From Pullulanibacillus pueri (lineage in GTDB: Bacteria; Bacillota; Bacilli; Bacillales; Sporolactobacillaceae), in assembly GCF_014639255.1 (NCBI RefSeq), contig NZ_BMFV01000033.1:1-54249 (forward strand): 54,249 nucleotides of DNA, in the 5' to 3' direction. Positions 34,005-42,394 of the stretch are shown piece by piece. A model generated the notes under the pieces. It searched no databases, was not told the origin of the DNA, and worked only from the letters and a program-made list of their open reading frames with translations. The stretch's first letter is position 1. Each line of letters opens with the position of its first letter. Both the position numbers and the translations under genes were made by a program.

Positions 34005-34270
34005 AGGGGTCCTGGTGACCATTTTTCTTTAGAATCTGAAAAATCGGGCTTCAGTGCGGCCCCTTGGTGACCATTTTTCAAAGAAACCTGAAAATCGGGC
34101 TTCACAAAGGCTCCTTGGTGACCGTTTTTCATTTAAATCTGAAAATCGGGCATCAGAAAGGCTCCCTGGTGACCGTTTTTCATTAGAGTCTGGAAAACGG
34201 GCATCAGCATGGCCCCTTGGTGACCGTTTTTCATTAAAATTTGGAAAACGGGCATCAGAAGGGCCACATC
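34005..34270 (+). repeat. Tandem array: five copies of a 51-52-bp unit
   Basis: TGGTGACC or CTGGTGACC starts at 34013, 34065, 34116, 34167 and 34218. Each unit reads TGGTGACCGTTTTTCATT, then CTGAAAATCGGGCATCAG and GGCTCC; in the last two units CCGTTTT can pair with AAAACGG. The open plus-strand frame through it is only 17-residue phase repetition, not a gene. The period equals that of the unrelated array at 4011. The segment is otherwise empty between the VOC and LysR genes. Confidence 0.93.
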
Positions 34271-34324
34271 GTTCACCATCATGGCCCTTCCGCTTTTTCC
34301 CCTGATTCCCTTGCCGCTTGCAGT

Positions 34325-35209
34325 TTATAAAGGAATATTTAGACCTGCAGCTGAATCGATAACTTTAATAAATTCATGGAATGCAGAGGTTTTCACAATC
34401 TCCCTATGATTAATAAACTTAGTAGAAATCGTACTGACTTCTCCTGGCAGGCGCATCTGTTGAATATGATCATTTTTGCACAACTGATCAGCTACCGATT
34501 TTGTTAACAGCGAAATACCTAATCCAGCTTTAACACAGCCTATGACACCATCCAAAGTGTTTAACTCCATCATTCTTGCATGCCGAATCCCTTTGGACCT
34601 CAACCATGTTTCAAAGACCTCTCTATAAAAGCAACCCGACTTAAAGACGATAATCGTTTGATCTTTCAATTGGTCAAACTCTAGGCTCGAAAGGCTATTT
34701 TCCTTTGAAACGAGAATGAGTTGCTCCGCAAACACTTCAGTCACTTCCAACTCTGGATGATTAACTCCACCTGCAACAAAGGCGCCTTCAATGTTGCGAT
34801 CCAAAGTCGCCTTGATCAGTTCCTCTGTCGTCCCAGTTTGGAGCGACAATTCAACCTGTGGATAGTGATCGTGATAAGTTGATAAAATATCGGGTAAGCG
34901 TGTCGCCGCAGTTGTCTCCATAGACCCTAAAGATAAAGTGCCACTCGGGACTCCAGAGGTTTTTAACGTTTTTTCAGCCTCATCCATCAAATGAAGTATC
35001 TGTTCCGCATAAGATAACAAGACTCTACCCGGAGACGTTAACGTGACCCCATGCTTGTGGCGATAAAACAGCTTTGTTTCATATTTTTGTTCTAATCGCT
35101 TCATTTTTGCTGTGACATTAGATTGAACAAAATTTAAGTTCACAGCTGTTTTTGTGATATTCCCTTCGTTTGCCACTTCCCTAAAGACGCGCAGATCTTC
35201 AAGATTCAT
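34325..35209 (-). CDS. LysR-family transcriptional regulator
   Basis: This 294-residue protein has the LysR N-terminal HTH (MNLEDLRVFREVANEGNITK, then SNVTAKMKRLEQKYETKLFY) and a full co-inducer domain. Length is typical. It is divergent from the nitronate monooxygenase gene across 129 bp containing a TATCAT-N8-ATGATA site, so it most likely controls that gene and itself. The ligand is unknown. Confidence 0.92.
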   Translation of the reverse strand: MNLEDLRVFREVANEGNITKTAVNLNFVQSNVTAKMKRLEQKYETKLFYRHKHGVTLTSPGRVLLSYAEQILHLMDEAEKTLKTSGVPSGTLSLGSMETTAATRLPDILSTYHDHYPQVELSLQTGTTEELIKATLDRNIEGAFVAGGVNHPELEVTEVFAEQLILVSKENSLSSLEFDQLKDQTIIVFKSGCFYREVFETWLRSKGIRHARMMELNTLDGVIGCVKAGLGISLLTKSVADQLCKNDHIQQMRLPGEVSTISTKFINHREIVKTSAFHEFIKVIDSAAGLNIPL

Positions 35210-35234
35210 GTCTAGACCCCCTTAACGCTTTAAA

Positions 35235-35254
35235 TATCATTATTTTTGATGATA
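35235..35254. promoter_or_regulatory. Candidate LysR operator
   Basis: TATCAT (35235-35240), 8 bp and ATGATA (35249-35254) form a dyad of the T-N11-A type in the divergent intergenic region between the LysR and monooxygenase genes. Confidence 0.6.
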
Positions 35255-35338
35255 ACTACCAAAAACCATCATTTTACAAGATATTTTACTCCATTTATAG
35301 TGTAAGTAAAGGATTTGAAGATACCGAGGAGGATTAAT

Positions 35339-36427
35339 ATGTGGTATGACAATAGAGTGACCCAAGGTTTAAGAATTCAATATCCAATAATTCAAGCAGG
35401 AATGGCTGGTGGGATCACCACACCTGAGCTTGTGGCAACCGTTTCCAATGCCGGTGGTCTTGGCACTCTCGGAGCTGGCTATATGAGCCCCGAACACATG
35501 CGGGCGGACATTCGAAAAATCAAACAGCTCACGACCAAGCCCTTTGGTGTGAACTTATTCATCCCGGAAATACCAGACATGTCCGATAAAGAAATTGCCA
35601 AGGCAAACGAGTGGCTTCAGCCTGTCCGAGAGACCTTAGGTTTACCGGAAAAACCAGAGGTGGAAAAACCAACCGCTTCCCTTTTCCAAGAACAAATAGA
35701 CATCATTATTGAAGAAAATGTGCCCGTATGCAGTTTTACCTTTGGCATCCCATCAAAAGAAACAGTCCAGCGACTAAAAATGCGAGAGATTGTGGTCATT
35801 GGAACTGCAACGAGTGTAAAAGAAGCCATCGTCAATGAGGAAAACGGAATGGATATGGTGGTTGTCCAGGGAAGTGAAGCCGGAGGCCATCGTGGCACCT
35901 TTATGGGCTCTTTTGAACAAGCCATGATTGGAACAATGGCCCTTGTCCCACAAACAGTGGACCATGTCACCATTCCAGTGATTGCAGCAGGTGGTATTAT
36001 GGACGGGAGAGGTATTCTGGCTGCTATGGTATTGGGAGCCCAAGCGGTTCAAATGGGTACAGCCTTCGTCACCAGCCTAGAAAGTGGCGCACAAAATCCA
36101 CATAAAGAAGCGATATTGACAAGCAGTGAAGATCAATTGGTTGTGACTTCAACATTTAGTGGAAAACCAGCAAGAGGCATTCGAAATGCCTTCATAACCA
36201 GAATGGCTAAACATGAAAAAGAGCTTCCTCCGTACCCCATTCAAAACACATTAACAAAAGCGATCCGAAGTGAAGCCGCTAAACAAAATCGACCTGAATG
36301 GATGTCCTTATGGTGTGGGCAAAATCCGCGCTTAAGCAAGCCATTACCAGCAGGTGAACTGATCGCCGACCTCGTGGCTCAAGTGGAACAGCTTATCAAA
36401 AGCAGTAGAAAAGGATGGGAGTCATGA
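35339..36427 (+). CDS. Nitronate monooxygenase (2-nitropropane dioxygenase family)
   Basis: The 362-residue protein is a FMN-binding TIM barrel: IQAGMAGGITTPELVATVSN with GGLGTLGAGY at the start, VVVQGSEAGGHRG (catalytic-type His) in the middle, and VIAAGGIMDGRGILAAMVLGA then QMGTAFV for phosphate binding. It oxidises nitronates such as propionate-3-nitronate. GAGGAGG lies a good distance before ATG 35339. Its stop overlaps the start of a truncated transporter gene (ATGA), so a two-gene operon once existed. Confidence 0.88.
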   Translation: MWYDNRVTQGLRIQYPIIQAGMAGGITTPELVATVSNAGGLGTLGAGYMSPEHMRADIRKIKQLTTKPFGVNLFIPEIPDMSDKEIAKANEWLQPVRETLGLPEKPEVEKPTASLFQEQIDIIIEENVPVCSFTFGIPSKETVQRLKMREIVVIGTATSVKEAIVNEENGMDMVVVQGSEAGGHRGTFMGSFEQAMIGTMALVPQTVDHVTIPVIAAGGIMDGRGILAAMVLGAQAVQMGTAFVTSLESGAQNPHKEAILTSSEDQLVVTSTFSGKPARGIRNAFITRMAKHEKELPPYPIQNTLTKAIRSEAAKQNRPEWMSLWCGQNPRLSKPLPAGELIADLVAQVEQLIKSSRKGWES

Positions 36428-36600
36428 GTCCCTTCTCTGTTCTTCTATCCGGAATGGTCTCTTTAATGATTGCGATGGGCATTGGCAGGTTTGCTTACAC
36501 GCCCATTAATAAAAGGCCCCTGACATCGGAAGTCTTTATGTTCACGATATCAGGGTTCTATTTTTCTACTCATCTATTGATTCCAAGCCGTAAAACTTAA
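36424..36600 (+). pseudogene. N-terminal fragment of a YbfB/YjiJ-like MFS transporter
   Basis: The frame starts with MSPFSVLLSGMVSLMIAMGI, then GRFAYTPI, the conserved first helix of YbfB/YjiJ-family permeases, and then runs into the terminator-like repeat at 36511. The other about 350 residues are absent. The reading frame beyond residue 30 is repeat sequence. The start overlaps the monooxygenase stop. The transporter was evidently lost by deletion or insertion at the repeat. Confidence 0.75.
36511..36558 (-). terminator. Terminator-like repeat, copy A
   Basis: On the minus strand CCCTGATATCG pairs with CGATGTCAGGG, one G-U wobble, then GGCCTTTTATT. The loop side carries TCGTGAA and TTCCGA as in copies B and C. 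It lies about 50 nt after the Bcr/CflA stop and probably terminates that transcript; it can also stop plus-strand transcripts (CTATTTTT). Confidence 0.75.
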
Positions 36601-36608
36601 TGTGCGCG

Positions 36609-37832
36609 TTATTGATACAGCTTTTTTGTCGTTTTTACTTTTAATCTCGCGCCTCGGACCAATAGGAAATAGGATAAAAACGCCAAAAAGCTTGCTGAGA
36701 AAATCACAATACCCATTGGAATGGCTGTATATTCACCGCCCACTCCAACAAGTGGCGCGGTTAAAGAACCGAGTAAAAAGGGTAACAACCCTAATAAAGC
36801 TGATGCACTTCCTGCAATATGCCCCTTGGTTTCCATAGCCAAAGAAAATGACGATGTGCCAATAATACTAATACACGTTACCAAAAAGAAAATGGGAATG
36901 GCCACAGCCACTAATGGTGCCTTTAGAAAAAGAGCGACAAGTAATAATACAGCAGCTAAGTTGGAGATAAGTAAACCAACCTTTAAAAACGTTTTCTCAG
37001 GAATAACATCAGTGAGGCGCCCCACGAGCTGCGTTCCTATGATTAAACCTAAACCATTGACTCCGAATAATAAACTAAAGACTTGAGGTGATACACCATA
37101 AATATTTTGATAGACAAAAGATATCCCCGATACATAAGCAAAAATTCCTGCAGAAGTAAACCCTTGTGTGAAGGCATAACCTGCAAATTCGCGGTCCTTT
37201 AATAAAGAAACAAAATTGCTAACGACTTGTTTAAAATTGCTTGGGATACGTTTTTCAGTGGGTAATGTTTCTTCTAATTTCCATGAAACTATGGAAGTTA
37301 AAACAATACCAACGCAAGCTAGGACAAGGAAAACGCCTTTCCAATTGGCAAAAGTGAGGATTGCCCCTCCCATTATTGGCGCAACAATCGGACCAAGATT
37401 CCCGACTAACATCAACAGCGCAAAGAATTGCGTTAAATCCTTTCCACTATAGAGATCGCGAACAATCGCTCTTGAAATGACAAGACCACCAGCGGCTGCA
37501 AAGCCTTGTATGAAACGAGAAACAATTAACGTATAAATATTAGGTGCAACTGCACAAATGAACGATGACACTAGATACAAGCTGAGAAAAATAATCAGCG
37601 GCTTGCGCCGACCCTTTACGTCACTCATTGGTCCTATAACTAATTGCCCCAATCCTAAACCAAGCAAGCACGTCGTTAAACTAATTTGTACTAAAGAAGC
37701 ATTTGTATGCAATTCCTTTACAATCGTCGGAAATGAGGGCAAGTATGTATCAATGGTAAATGGCCCTAAAAGTGAAAGTGATCCCAACAGTAAAGCTAAT
37801 TGTAATCGTTTAGCCTTTGACAATGTGTTCAA
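36609..37832 (-). CDS. Bcr/CflA-type multidrug efflux transporter
   Basis: The 407-residue protein has 12 membrane segments and the Bcr/CflA-type MFS signatures: LGPFTIDTYLPSFPTIVKEL in helix 1, GPMSDVKGRRKPLI between helices 2 and 3, and RFIQGFAAAGGLVISRAIVRD in helix 4. These exporters expel drugs such as bicyclomycin and chloramphenicol using the proton gradient. The start is TTG with AAAGGCG about 9 nt upstream. No regulator is adjacent. Confidence 0.9.
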   Translation of the reverse strand: MNTLSKAKRLQLALLLGSLSLLGPFTIDTYLPSFPTIVKELHTNASLVQISLTTCLLGLGLGQLVIGPMSDVKGRRKPLIIFLSLYLVSSFICAVAPNIYTLIVSRFIQGFAAAGGLVISRAIVRDLYSGKDLTQFFALLMLVGNLGPIVAPIMGGAILTFANWKGVFLVLACVGIVLTSIVSWKLEETLPTEKRIPSNFKQVVSNFVSLLKDREFAGYAFTQGFTSAGIFAYVSGISFVYQNIYGVSPQVFSLLFGVNGLGLIIGTQLVGRLTDVIPEKTFLKVGLLISNLAAVLLLVALFLKAPLVAVAIPIFFLVTCISIIGTSSFSLAMETKGHIAGSASALLGLLPFLLGSLTAPLVGVGGEYTAIPMGIVIFSASFLAFLSYFLLVRGARLKVKTTKKLYQ

Positions 37833-38207
37833 TTTTCTATCGCCTTTCTACACAGAATTTTGTATTAATTACCGTTCCAGGGTGCCTGCTTTACATAAGT
37901 CAACATGTTTGCCTGCTTCACGCAGGACTTCTCGTCCCCCACTCCAATTAACTAGAAACTTATGCTGAGCCATTGTTAACAGGAACCCTCTTGCGCCATC
38001 TATTTCTTAAAATCACTAAAGAAGAAAAGAACAAAGTGCCACTCTAAATAGTGTATTACTTCAGTAAAGAATTTTCACTAAATATGCAATATTATATTTT
38101 TCATTTTTCTTACCCTTGATAATTTATTCCTGCATGGCCATCCTTAGATGAATTTAGAGCATGAACAGATATACCTGTGATATGAAAAGGCGAAGACGCC
38201 AACCTAA
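37833..38207. other. Intergenic region with no recognised gene
   Basis: Contains a 34-codon minus-strand frame at 37869-37973 (MAQHKFLVNWSGGREVL, ending KAGTLER) that lacks a proper ribosome site and may be a gene fragment. Nothing else is recognised. Confidence 0.35.
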
Positions 38208-38253
38208 CTTAAAATCAAAAAGGCTTCCTAAAACCTAAGTTTTAAGGAAAGCC
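38208..38253 (-). terminator. Terminator after the HprK-like gene
   Basis: Minus-strand GGCTTTCCTTAAAAC pairs with GTTTTAGGAAGCC (one bulged base) with a short CTTAG loop, then a T5 tail; 80 bp after the stop. Confidence 0.82.
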
Positions 38254-38313
38254 AAAAAAAGTTACAAAAAATGTGTTGTTAAAAAGTTTTCCCGCTCCGC
38301 CTTATTAGAGGCT

Positions 38314-38340
38314 GGGACAATAAACCTGTCCCTATGTCCC
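38314..38340 (-). repeat. 27-bp repeat overlapping the hprK-like stop codon
   Basis: Minus strand: GGGACATAGGGACAG then GTTTATTGTCCC. It is 23/27 identical to 49087-49113. The TAG stop of the gene lies inside it. Confidence 0.85.
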
Positions 38341-39258
38341 TTCTTCCTCTATTCGGTTCATAAAGTCTGAGGCGGCGCTGTAGCCTTGTTGTCGTAAATA
38401 CCAGTTGTTTGCAGCGGCTTCAATTAATCCAGCGACGTCTCGCCCGGGCTGAAGTTGTATTTCTATTGAAGGCACTTTAACACCTAGATATTCCTTGAAT
38501 TCAGGGTGCTGCTCTAATTCATTGTTCAACGAATCTTTTTGCCATCGGGTTAATTTAATATCGAGTGAAATGCGTGTTTCATTTTGAAAAGCCTTCAGCC
38601 CGTATGAACGGACAACATTAATTAATCCGATGCTTCGAAGTGCCAAAAATTCTTTTGTTTTTTCATCGTGTGTCCCTAAAAGGGTTTGTGGACTAAGCTT
38701 CTTTAGTTTGACGATATCATCAGCTACCAGTCGATGCCCTCTACCAATAAGCGTATGCGCTGTTTCACTTTTCCCTACTCCAGAATCTCCTCGCAGGAGA
38801 ATGCCCATCCCAAACACATTTAAACAAACGCCATGAATAAAGGTTTCTTCTGCTAATTTATTGATTAAATAGGTATCTAGTTTTGTGATATATTCTGATG
38901 TCGTTTCAGGGATCTCCGTGACTAACAGTGGAATACCTTCTTCATTACAATGATGCCTTAAATAGGTCAGCCCATCTTCACCCGTCGTCACGATAAAGCA
39001 AGGGGGATGATAATGAACAATATTCCCAATACGGATTTTACGTTCCTCTTTCGTTTGTTTATGTAAAAAGTTGATTTCCTTTCTCCCTAAAATTTGAATG
39101 CGTTCAGTTGGAAAGAAATCAAAATGACCCACAAATTCTAAACCCGGTCGGTGCACACGAGGTTGAGTAATCGATTTTTGTAGATGGTCCTGACCCGCTA
39201 ATACTTTCAATGAAAACTGCTGGACTAAGTCTTCAACGCTTATTTTATTCACTCTCAT
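38332..39258 (-). CDS. hprK: HPr kinase/phosphorylase, divergent stand-alone paralogue
   Basis: The 308-residue protein has the HprK fold and length: Walker A GDSGVGKSETA (about 157-167), HRLVADDIV (about 175-183) and QLQPGRDVAGLIEAAANN. HprK phosphorylates Ser46 of HPr and controls carbon catabolite repression. Two things are odd: the signature E(V/I)RGLGIINV is degraded to LALRSIGLINV, and the usual hprK-lgt operon partners are missing. It may be a second copy with altered activity. ATG at 39258 has GGTGA just upstream; GTG 39264 is the alternative. Confidence 0.85.
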   Translation of the reverse strand: MRVNKISVEDLVQQFSLKVLAGQDHLQKSITQPRVHRPGLEFVGHFDFFPTERIQILGRKEINFLHKQTKEERKIRIGNIVHYHPPCFIVTTGEDGLTYLRHHCNEEGIPLLVTEIPETTSEYITKLDTYLINKLAEETFIHGVCLNVFGMGILLRGDSGVGKSETAHTLIGRGHRLVADDIVKLKKLSPQTLLGTHDEKTKEFLALRSIGLINVVRSYGLKAFQNETRISLDIKLTRWQKDSLNNELEQHPEFKEYLGVKVPSIEIQLQPGRDVAGLIEAAANNWYLRQQGYSAASDFMNRIEEEGT

Positions 39259-39453
39259 AATCACCGCAATCCTATTATTATAGTTTTAAATTATACACTG
39301 AAAGATATTGAATCATCATGACCTTATATGAAATTTTTATAAACGTTTCAAAGTCATTGTAAAGTTTCCCTGTAAAAGAAAAAGCATCACAAGTAGATAG
39401 ATATACTTGCTGCCTTCGTCAGTCTTTCTTATCTTATTTAAAAGCAACTTCCC

Positions 39454-39879
39454 TTAATCAAAATGTTTTTTAAAATAGGTTGCAGATTCACTATACCCAA
39501 TGGATTTATAAAACTGACTGGCCCTTCTCGTCGCTAGTGCAATTAATTTAGAGCCACGTTCTTTTGAAAGCTGCTCTGCTGCTTCCATCAAATGTCTCCC
39601 CACATGCTGCCCTCTATGTTTTTCCATTACAAAAAGCTCCTCAACCCAACTGATATTGCCATTGGCATAAAAAGCAGGATGATGAAGTACAAAGACGTAT
39701 CCAATCAGTTTTTGGTCCCTTTCAGCAACAATAACATCAACATTGATGTCTATAATCAGGGCATTAAAAACATTTGAAAAATCATCTTGATTAACATAAA
39801 AGCTCATAGCTAAACACTTTGCAAGGACATATAATGCTTCCTTATCACTATTTCTTGCCTTTCTATAATGTGTTATCAT
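39454..39879 (-). CDS. GNAT acetyltransferase
   Basis: The 141-residue protein shows ERDQKLIGYVFVLHH, then WVEELFVMEKHRGQHVGRHL (acetyl-CoA binding) and RASQFYKSIGYSESATYFKK, a typical stand-alone GNAT. The target is unknown. Two starts are possible: ATG 39879 (used here) and TTG 39903, which has GGGTGAGAT about 7 nt upstream and may be the real start. Confidence 0.82.
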   Translation of the reverse strand: MITHYRKARNSDKEALYVLAKCLAMSFYVNQDDFSNVFNALIIDINVDVIVAERDQKLIGYVFVLHHPAFYANGNISWVEELFVMEKHRGQHVGRHLMEAAEQLSKERGSKLIALATRRASQFYKSIGYSESATYFKKHFD

Positions 39880-40097
39880 ATCGCTCTGCTCTACTCTTCT
39901 CAACTCATCTCACCCACTTCTATAAAGTTATAAAAATTATAATATTATTGCGAATATAAAACAAATCATTTTAGAGGCTTTATGTATTCTTCTCCATAGG
40001 ACACTTTTATTCAGATACCTCCCCGTTATCTTTCGTACATCTCCTCATCATCACTATGCTATAATTTGAGAGTAAATAATAATTGAGGTGACCACTC

Positions 40098-40568
40098 TTG
40101 GCAATACATGTTGTACTATATCAACCTGAAATTCCATCTAATACTATAAATATTGCACGCACGTGTGCGGCTACAGATACAGCCTTGCATTTAATCCGAC
40201 CGCTCGGCTTTTCAACCGATGAAGAAATGATCAAACAAGCAGGTATCGATTACTGGGAGTTTGTTAACTTATCGTATTATGACTCATTAGATGACTTTTT
40301 TTCCAAAAATCAAGGAGAGTTCTATTATATTGAGACCTTTGGTGAAAAGGTACATTCAGCCTTTGATTTTAGTGATCAATCGATAGAGCATTATTTTATG
40401 TTCGGCAGTGAAACAACGGGCCTACCTAAAAACTTGCTAGAAAAAAATGAGGATCACTTTCTGAGAATCCCTATGAGTGAACATGTGCGTTCACTGAACC
40501 TTTCAAACACAGCGGCTATATTGGTGTATGAGGCTTTGAGCCAACAGGGTTTTCCCAATTTAAAGTAA
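40098..40568 (+). CDS. trmL: tRNA (cytidine/uridine(34)-2'-O)-methyltransferase TrmL
   Basis: The 156-residue protein is a SPOUT methyltransferase: LYQPEIPSNTINIARTCAA at the start, YYFMFGSETTGLP in the middle and IPMSEHVRSLNLSNTAAIL at the knot. It methylates the wobble nucleotide of tRNA-Leu. TTG start with GAGGTGA 6 nt upstream. Homologue of B. subtilis CspR. The gene stands alone; a hairpin follows at 40721. Confidence 0.93.
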   Translation: MAIHVVLYQPEIPSNTINIARTCAATDTALHLIRPLGFSTDEEMIKQAGIDYWEFVNLSYYDSLDDFFSKNQGEFYYIETFGEKVHSAFDFSDQSIEHYFMFGSETTGLPKNLLEKNEDHFLRIPMSEHVRSLNLSNTAAILVYEALSQQGFPNLK

Positions 40569-40720
40569 AGAAAACGACCGAATAGCAAGCTTTTTGCGGA
40601 GAAGCAAGGAGAAGTTCTGACCACTGTGTTTGCTCTCCAAAGAACGGCGTTTGCCATGACGACTTTTTTTTATGACATCTATGCTGGACACAAAGATCCT
40701 TCATGCTTTCTTCCAAATTG

Positions 40721-40750
40721 GAGCCACCCGTGTGACCGGGTGGCTCTGAT
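40721..40750. terminator. Hairpin between trmL and the DUF4030 gene
   Basis: GAGCCACCCG and CGGGTGGCTC form a 10-bp stem with a 5-nt loop (about 40721-40746), lying between convergent genes. No long T-run follows. Confidence 0.65.
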
Positions 40751-40771
40751 TCACTTCTCCTATAGTTACTT

Positions 40772-41797
40772 TTAATTAATCTTTGTCCCTCCCTTACTAT
40801 ATATGATGAGTTTATACGTTTTACCGTCCAAGATTTTGGAAACATCATCTGACTTAAGATATTGCTGAATGGCTGACTCTAAGTGATGAGTATATGCTTT
40901 AACATTGGGATCGGAACTTGATACGGCTGTATAAACCATAAACTGCAATGGATGGTTCTTGTATCCTGTCCCAGTCACTTTGTAATCCTTTTTAGATATT
41001 AAGATTTCGTTTAAGTCAGAAAGAACTGTTGAAGCTGGATCCGTCTTAGAAACACTCATACCCATAACATTAATCACATAGCCTGAATACCCTTCTTTAA
41101 ACTCAGACATTGCTCTGATTTGCTTCGGTATAGCCTTTCTCGCCTTTTTAAAATCTCCTTTAAAATCATTCAAATCCAACGTAATATCTATCATTTTTCG
41201 ATTCTCATCAACAGAAACAGATCCGGGATAATCCAATTGTTTTAATTTGGTGGAAACAAGCTTTGCAAGCGGTGTGTTCTCTTGGTTCTGTCCGTTATTT
41301 ATTTCGTCATCCTCTAATTTCTTAGAGCTATTACTAACACTTATTGAAAAAGCGTCGTAGCCTTTAGCGTCTAAGATGTTTTGCGTCTCCTTTTTCACCG
41401 CTGCTTTTACTTCACTCATGTACGCTGCCGAACCATCAATATGAATATATAATTTTTTGGGATTTACACTGTAGCCTACTGAATCGACTTTATATCCTTT
41501 TTCTTTCAGTTTACTTTGAACAACACTGATAATCCTCTCTGAATCCGGATGATACATTAATTTTATGATGGGGATTTTTGAAGCCACTTTGGCCATTGCG
41601 GGAGAGACAAAGGTGGAGCTAATAAAGAGTCCAATGAGCAAAATAGCCACTCCAGATACGGTTATCCATTTTAAGTCTATACTCTTCTCTTTTTTGCCTG
41701 CCTTCTTAAACGTTTTCTCTACCAATATATCTAACTCGTCTTGAGGAACTTGAATCTTGTCAATTTCTTCTTTAAAGTAATTTGACCACGCACTCAT
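40772..41797 (-). CDS. DUF4030-type anti-sigma-like membrane protein
   Basis: The 341-residue protein has a cytoplasmic N-terminus with an anti-sigma-like EEIDKIQVPQDELDILVEKT start, one membrane helix (about 47-64) and an extracytoplasmic part made of repeated alpha/beta units, matching DUF4030 proteins encoded next to ECF sigma factors in Bacillus. It overlaps the sigma gene by 4 nt, so the pair is translationally coupled. Probable role: membrane-bound partner that controls the sigma factor. The first 20 residues resemble the start of the anti-sigma protein at 24203 (EIDKI-PEKLLD). Confidence 0.78.
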   Translation of the reverse strand: MSAWSNYFKEEIDKIQVPQDELDILVEKTFKKAGKKEKSIDLKWITVSGVAILLIGLFISSTFVSPAMAKVASKIPIIKLMYHPDSERIISVVQSKLKEKGYKVDSVGYSVNPKKLYIHIDGSAAYMSEVKAAVKKETQNILDAKGYDAFSISVSNSSKKLEDDEINNGQNQENTPLAKLVSTKLKQLDYPGSVSVDENRKMIDITLDLNDFKGDFKKARKAIPKQIRAMSEFKEGYSGYVINVMGMSVSKTDPASTVLSDLNEILISKKDYKVTGTGYKNHPLQFMVYTAVSSSDPNVKAYTHHLESAIQQYLKSDDVSKILDGKTYKLIIYSKGGTKIN

Positions 41798-42309
41798 TTG
41801 ATATCCTCCTTTAAATCAACCTTTAACTCTCCCATCCCTCTATGTAAATAAGATTTGACTGTGCCTTCTGGATAATGCAACGTCTCAGCTATTTGTTTTA
41901 TCGTGAAGTCCCTATAGTACCTTAGAATAATCACCGATTTGTAAGGTTCCTTTAATCGCTGTATCGCATTCACTAAATCAATTTTTTCTTCAAGAGACAC
42001 ACTTTCTCTGTCATTTGATTTCTCGATGGTCTCTAAAAGTTGGACCCGATTCTTTTGGTTAATAAAATCTAAGGCGGTATTGATCAAGATCTTGGTAATC
42101 CAAGTTGAAAAATACTGTGGCTCTTTTAATGTTTCCTTGCCTCGAAAAGCTTTAAATAGGGTTTCTTGAACAATTTCAAGCGCATCATTCTTATCCTTCA
42201 AATAAAGAAAAGCGATTCGGTAAAGCTTATTCTTTTCTTGCCGTATTAGCTCCTCAAAGGTCCTCTCCATTTTATCTTTTGGAGGTTTTACTTTTCTCCG
42301 AAAGGCCAC
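41794..42309 (-). CDS. ECF-type RNA polymerase sigma factor
   Basis: The 171-residue protein has sigma region 2 (FLYLKDKNDALEIVQETLFK, then TWITKILINTALDFI) and region 4 (SVIILRYYRDFTIKQIAETL, then PEGTVKSYLHRGM), all intact. GTG start preceded by AGGAGGAG. It is the intact counterpart of the frameshifted sigma gene at 25215. The operon promoter matches the ECF consensus, so it likely transcribes itself. Confidence 0.92.
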   Translation of the reverse strand: MAFRRKVKPPKDKMERTFEELIRQEKNKLYRIAFLYLKDKNDALEIVQETLFKAFRGKETLKEPQYFSTWITKILINTALDFINQKNRVQLLETIEKSNDRESVSLEEKIDLVNAIQRLKEPYKSVIILRYYRDFTIKQIAETLHYPEGTVKSYLHRGMGELKVDLKEDIK

Positions 42310-42340
42310 AAATCTTCTCCTCCTTTCACATTCTATTGGT

Positions 42341-42369
42341 TAGACCTAGCAAGCCATCAAAACGTTGCA
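42341..42369 (-). promoter_or_regulatory. ECF-type promoter of the second sigma operon
   Basis: Minus-strand TGCAAC (42364-42369) followed by GTTTT, a 17-bp spacer and GGTC(TA) (42341-42346). Same geometry as the promoter at 25768-25794, with one change in each box. Confidence 0.65.
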
Positions 42370-42394
42370 ATTTTTTTACTTAATAACACAAAAT

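Noticed and set aside
33761..34132. Minus-strand 123-codon frame
   Set aside because: Runs through the tandem array and the VOC gene in antisense; repeat-derived.
34054..34305. Plus-strand open frame of 83 codons with 17-residue repeats
   Set aside because: Arises because the 51-bp unit is a multiple of three; no ribosome site and no family.
37869..37973. 34-codon minus-strand frame
   Set aside because: Poorly placed ribosome site; could be a fragment but cannot be assigned.
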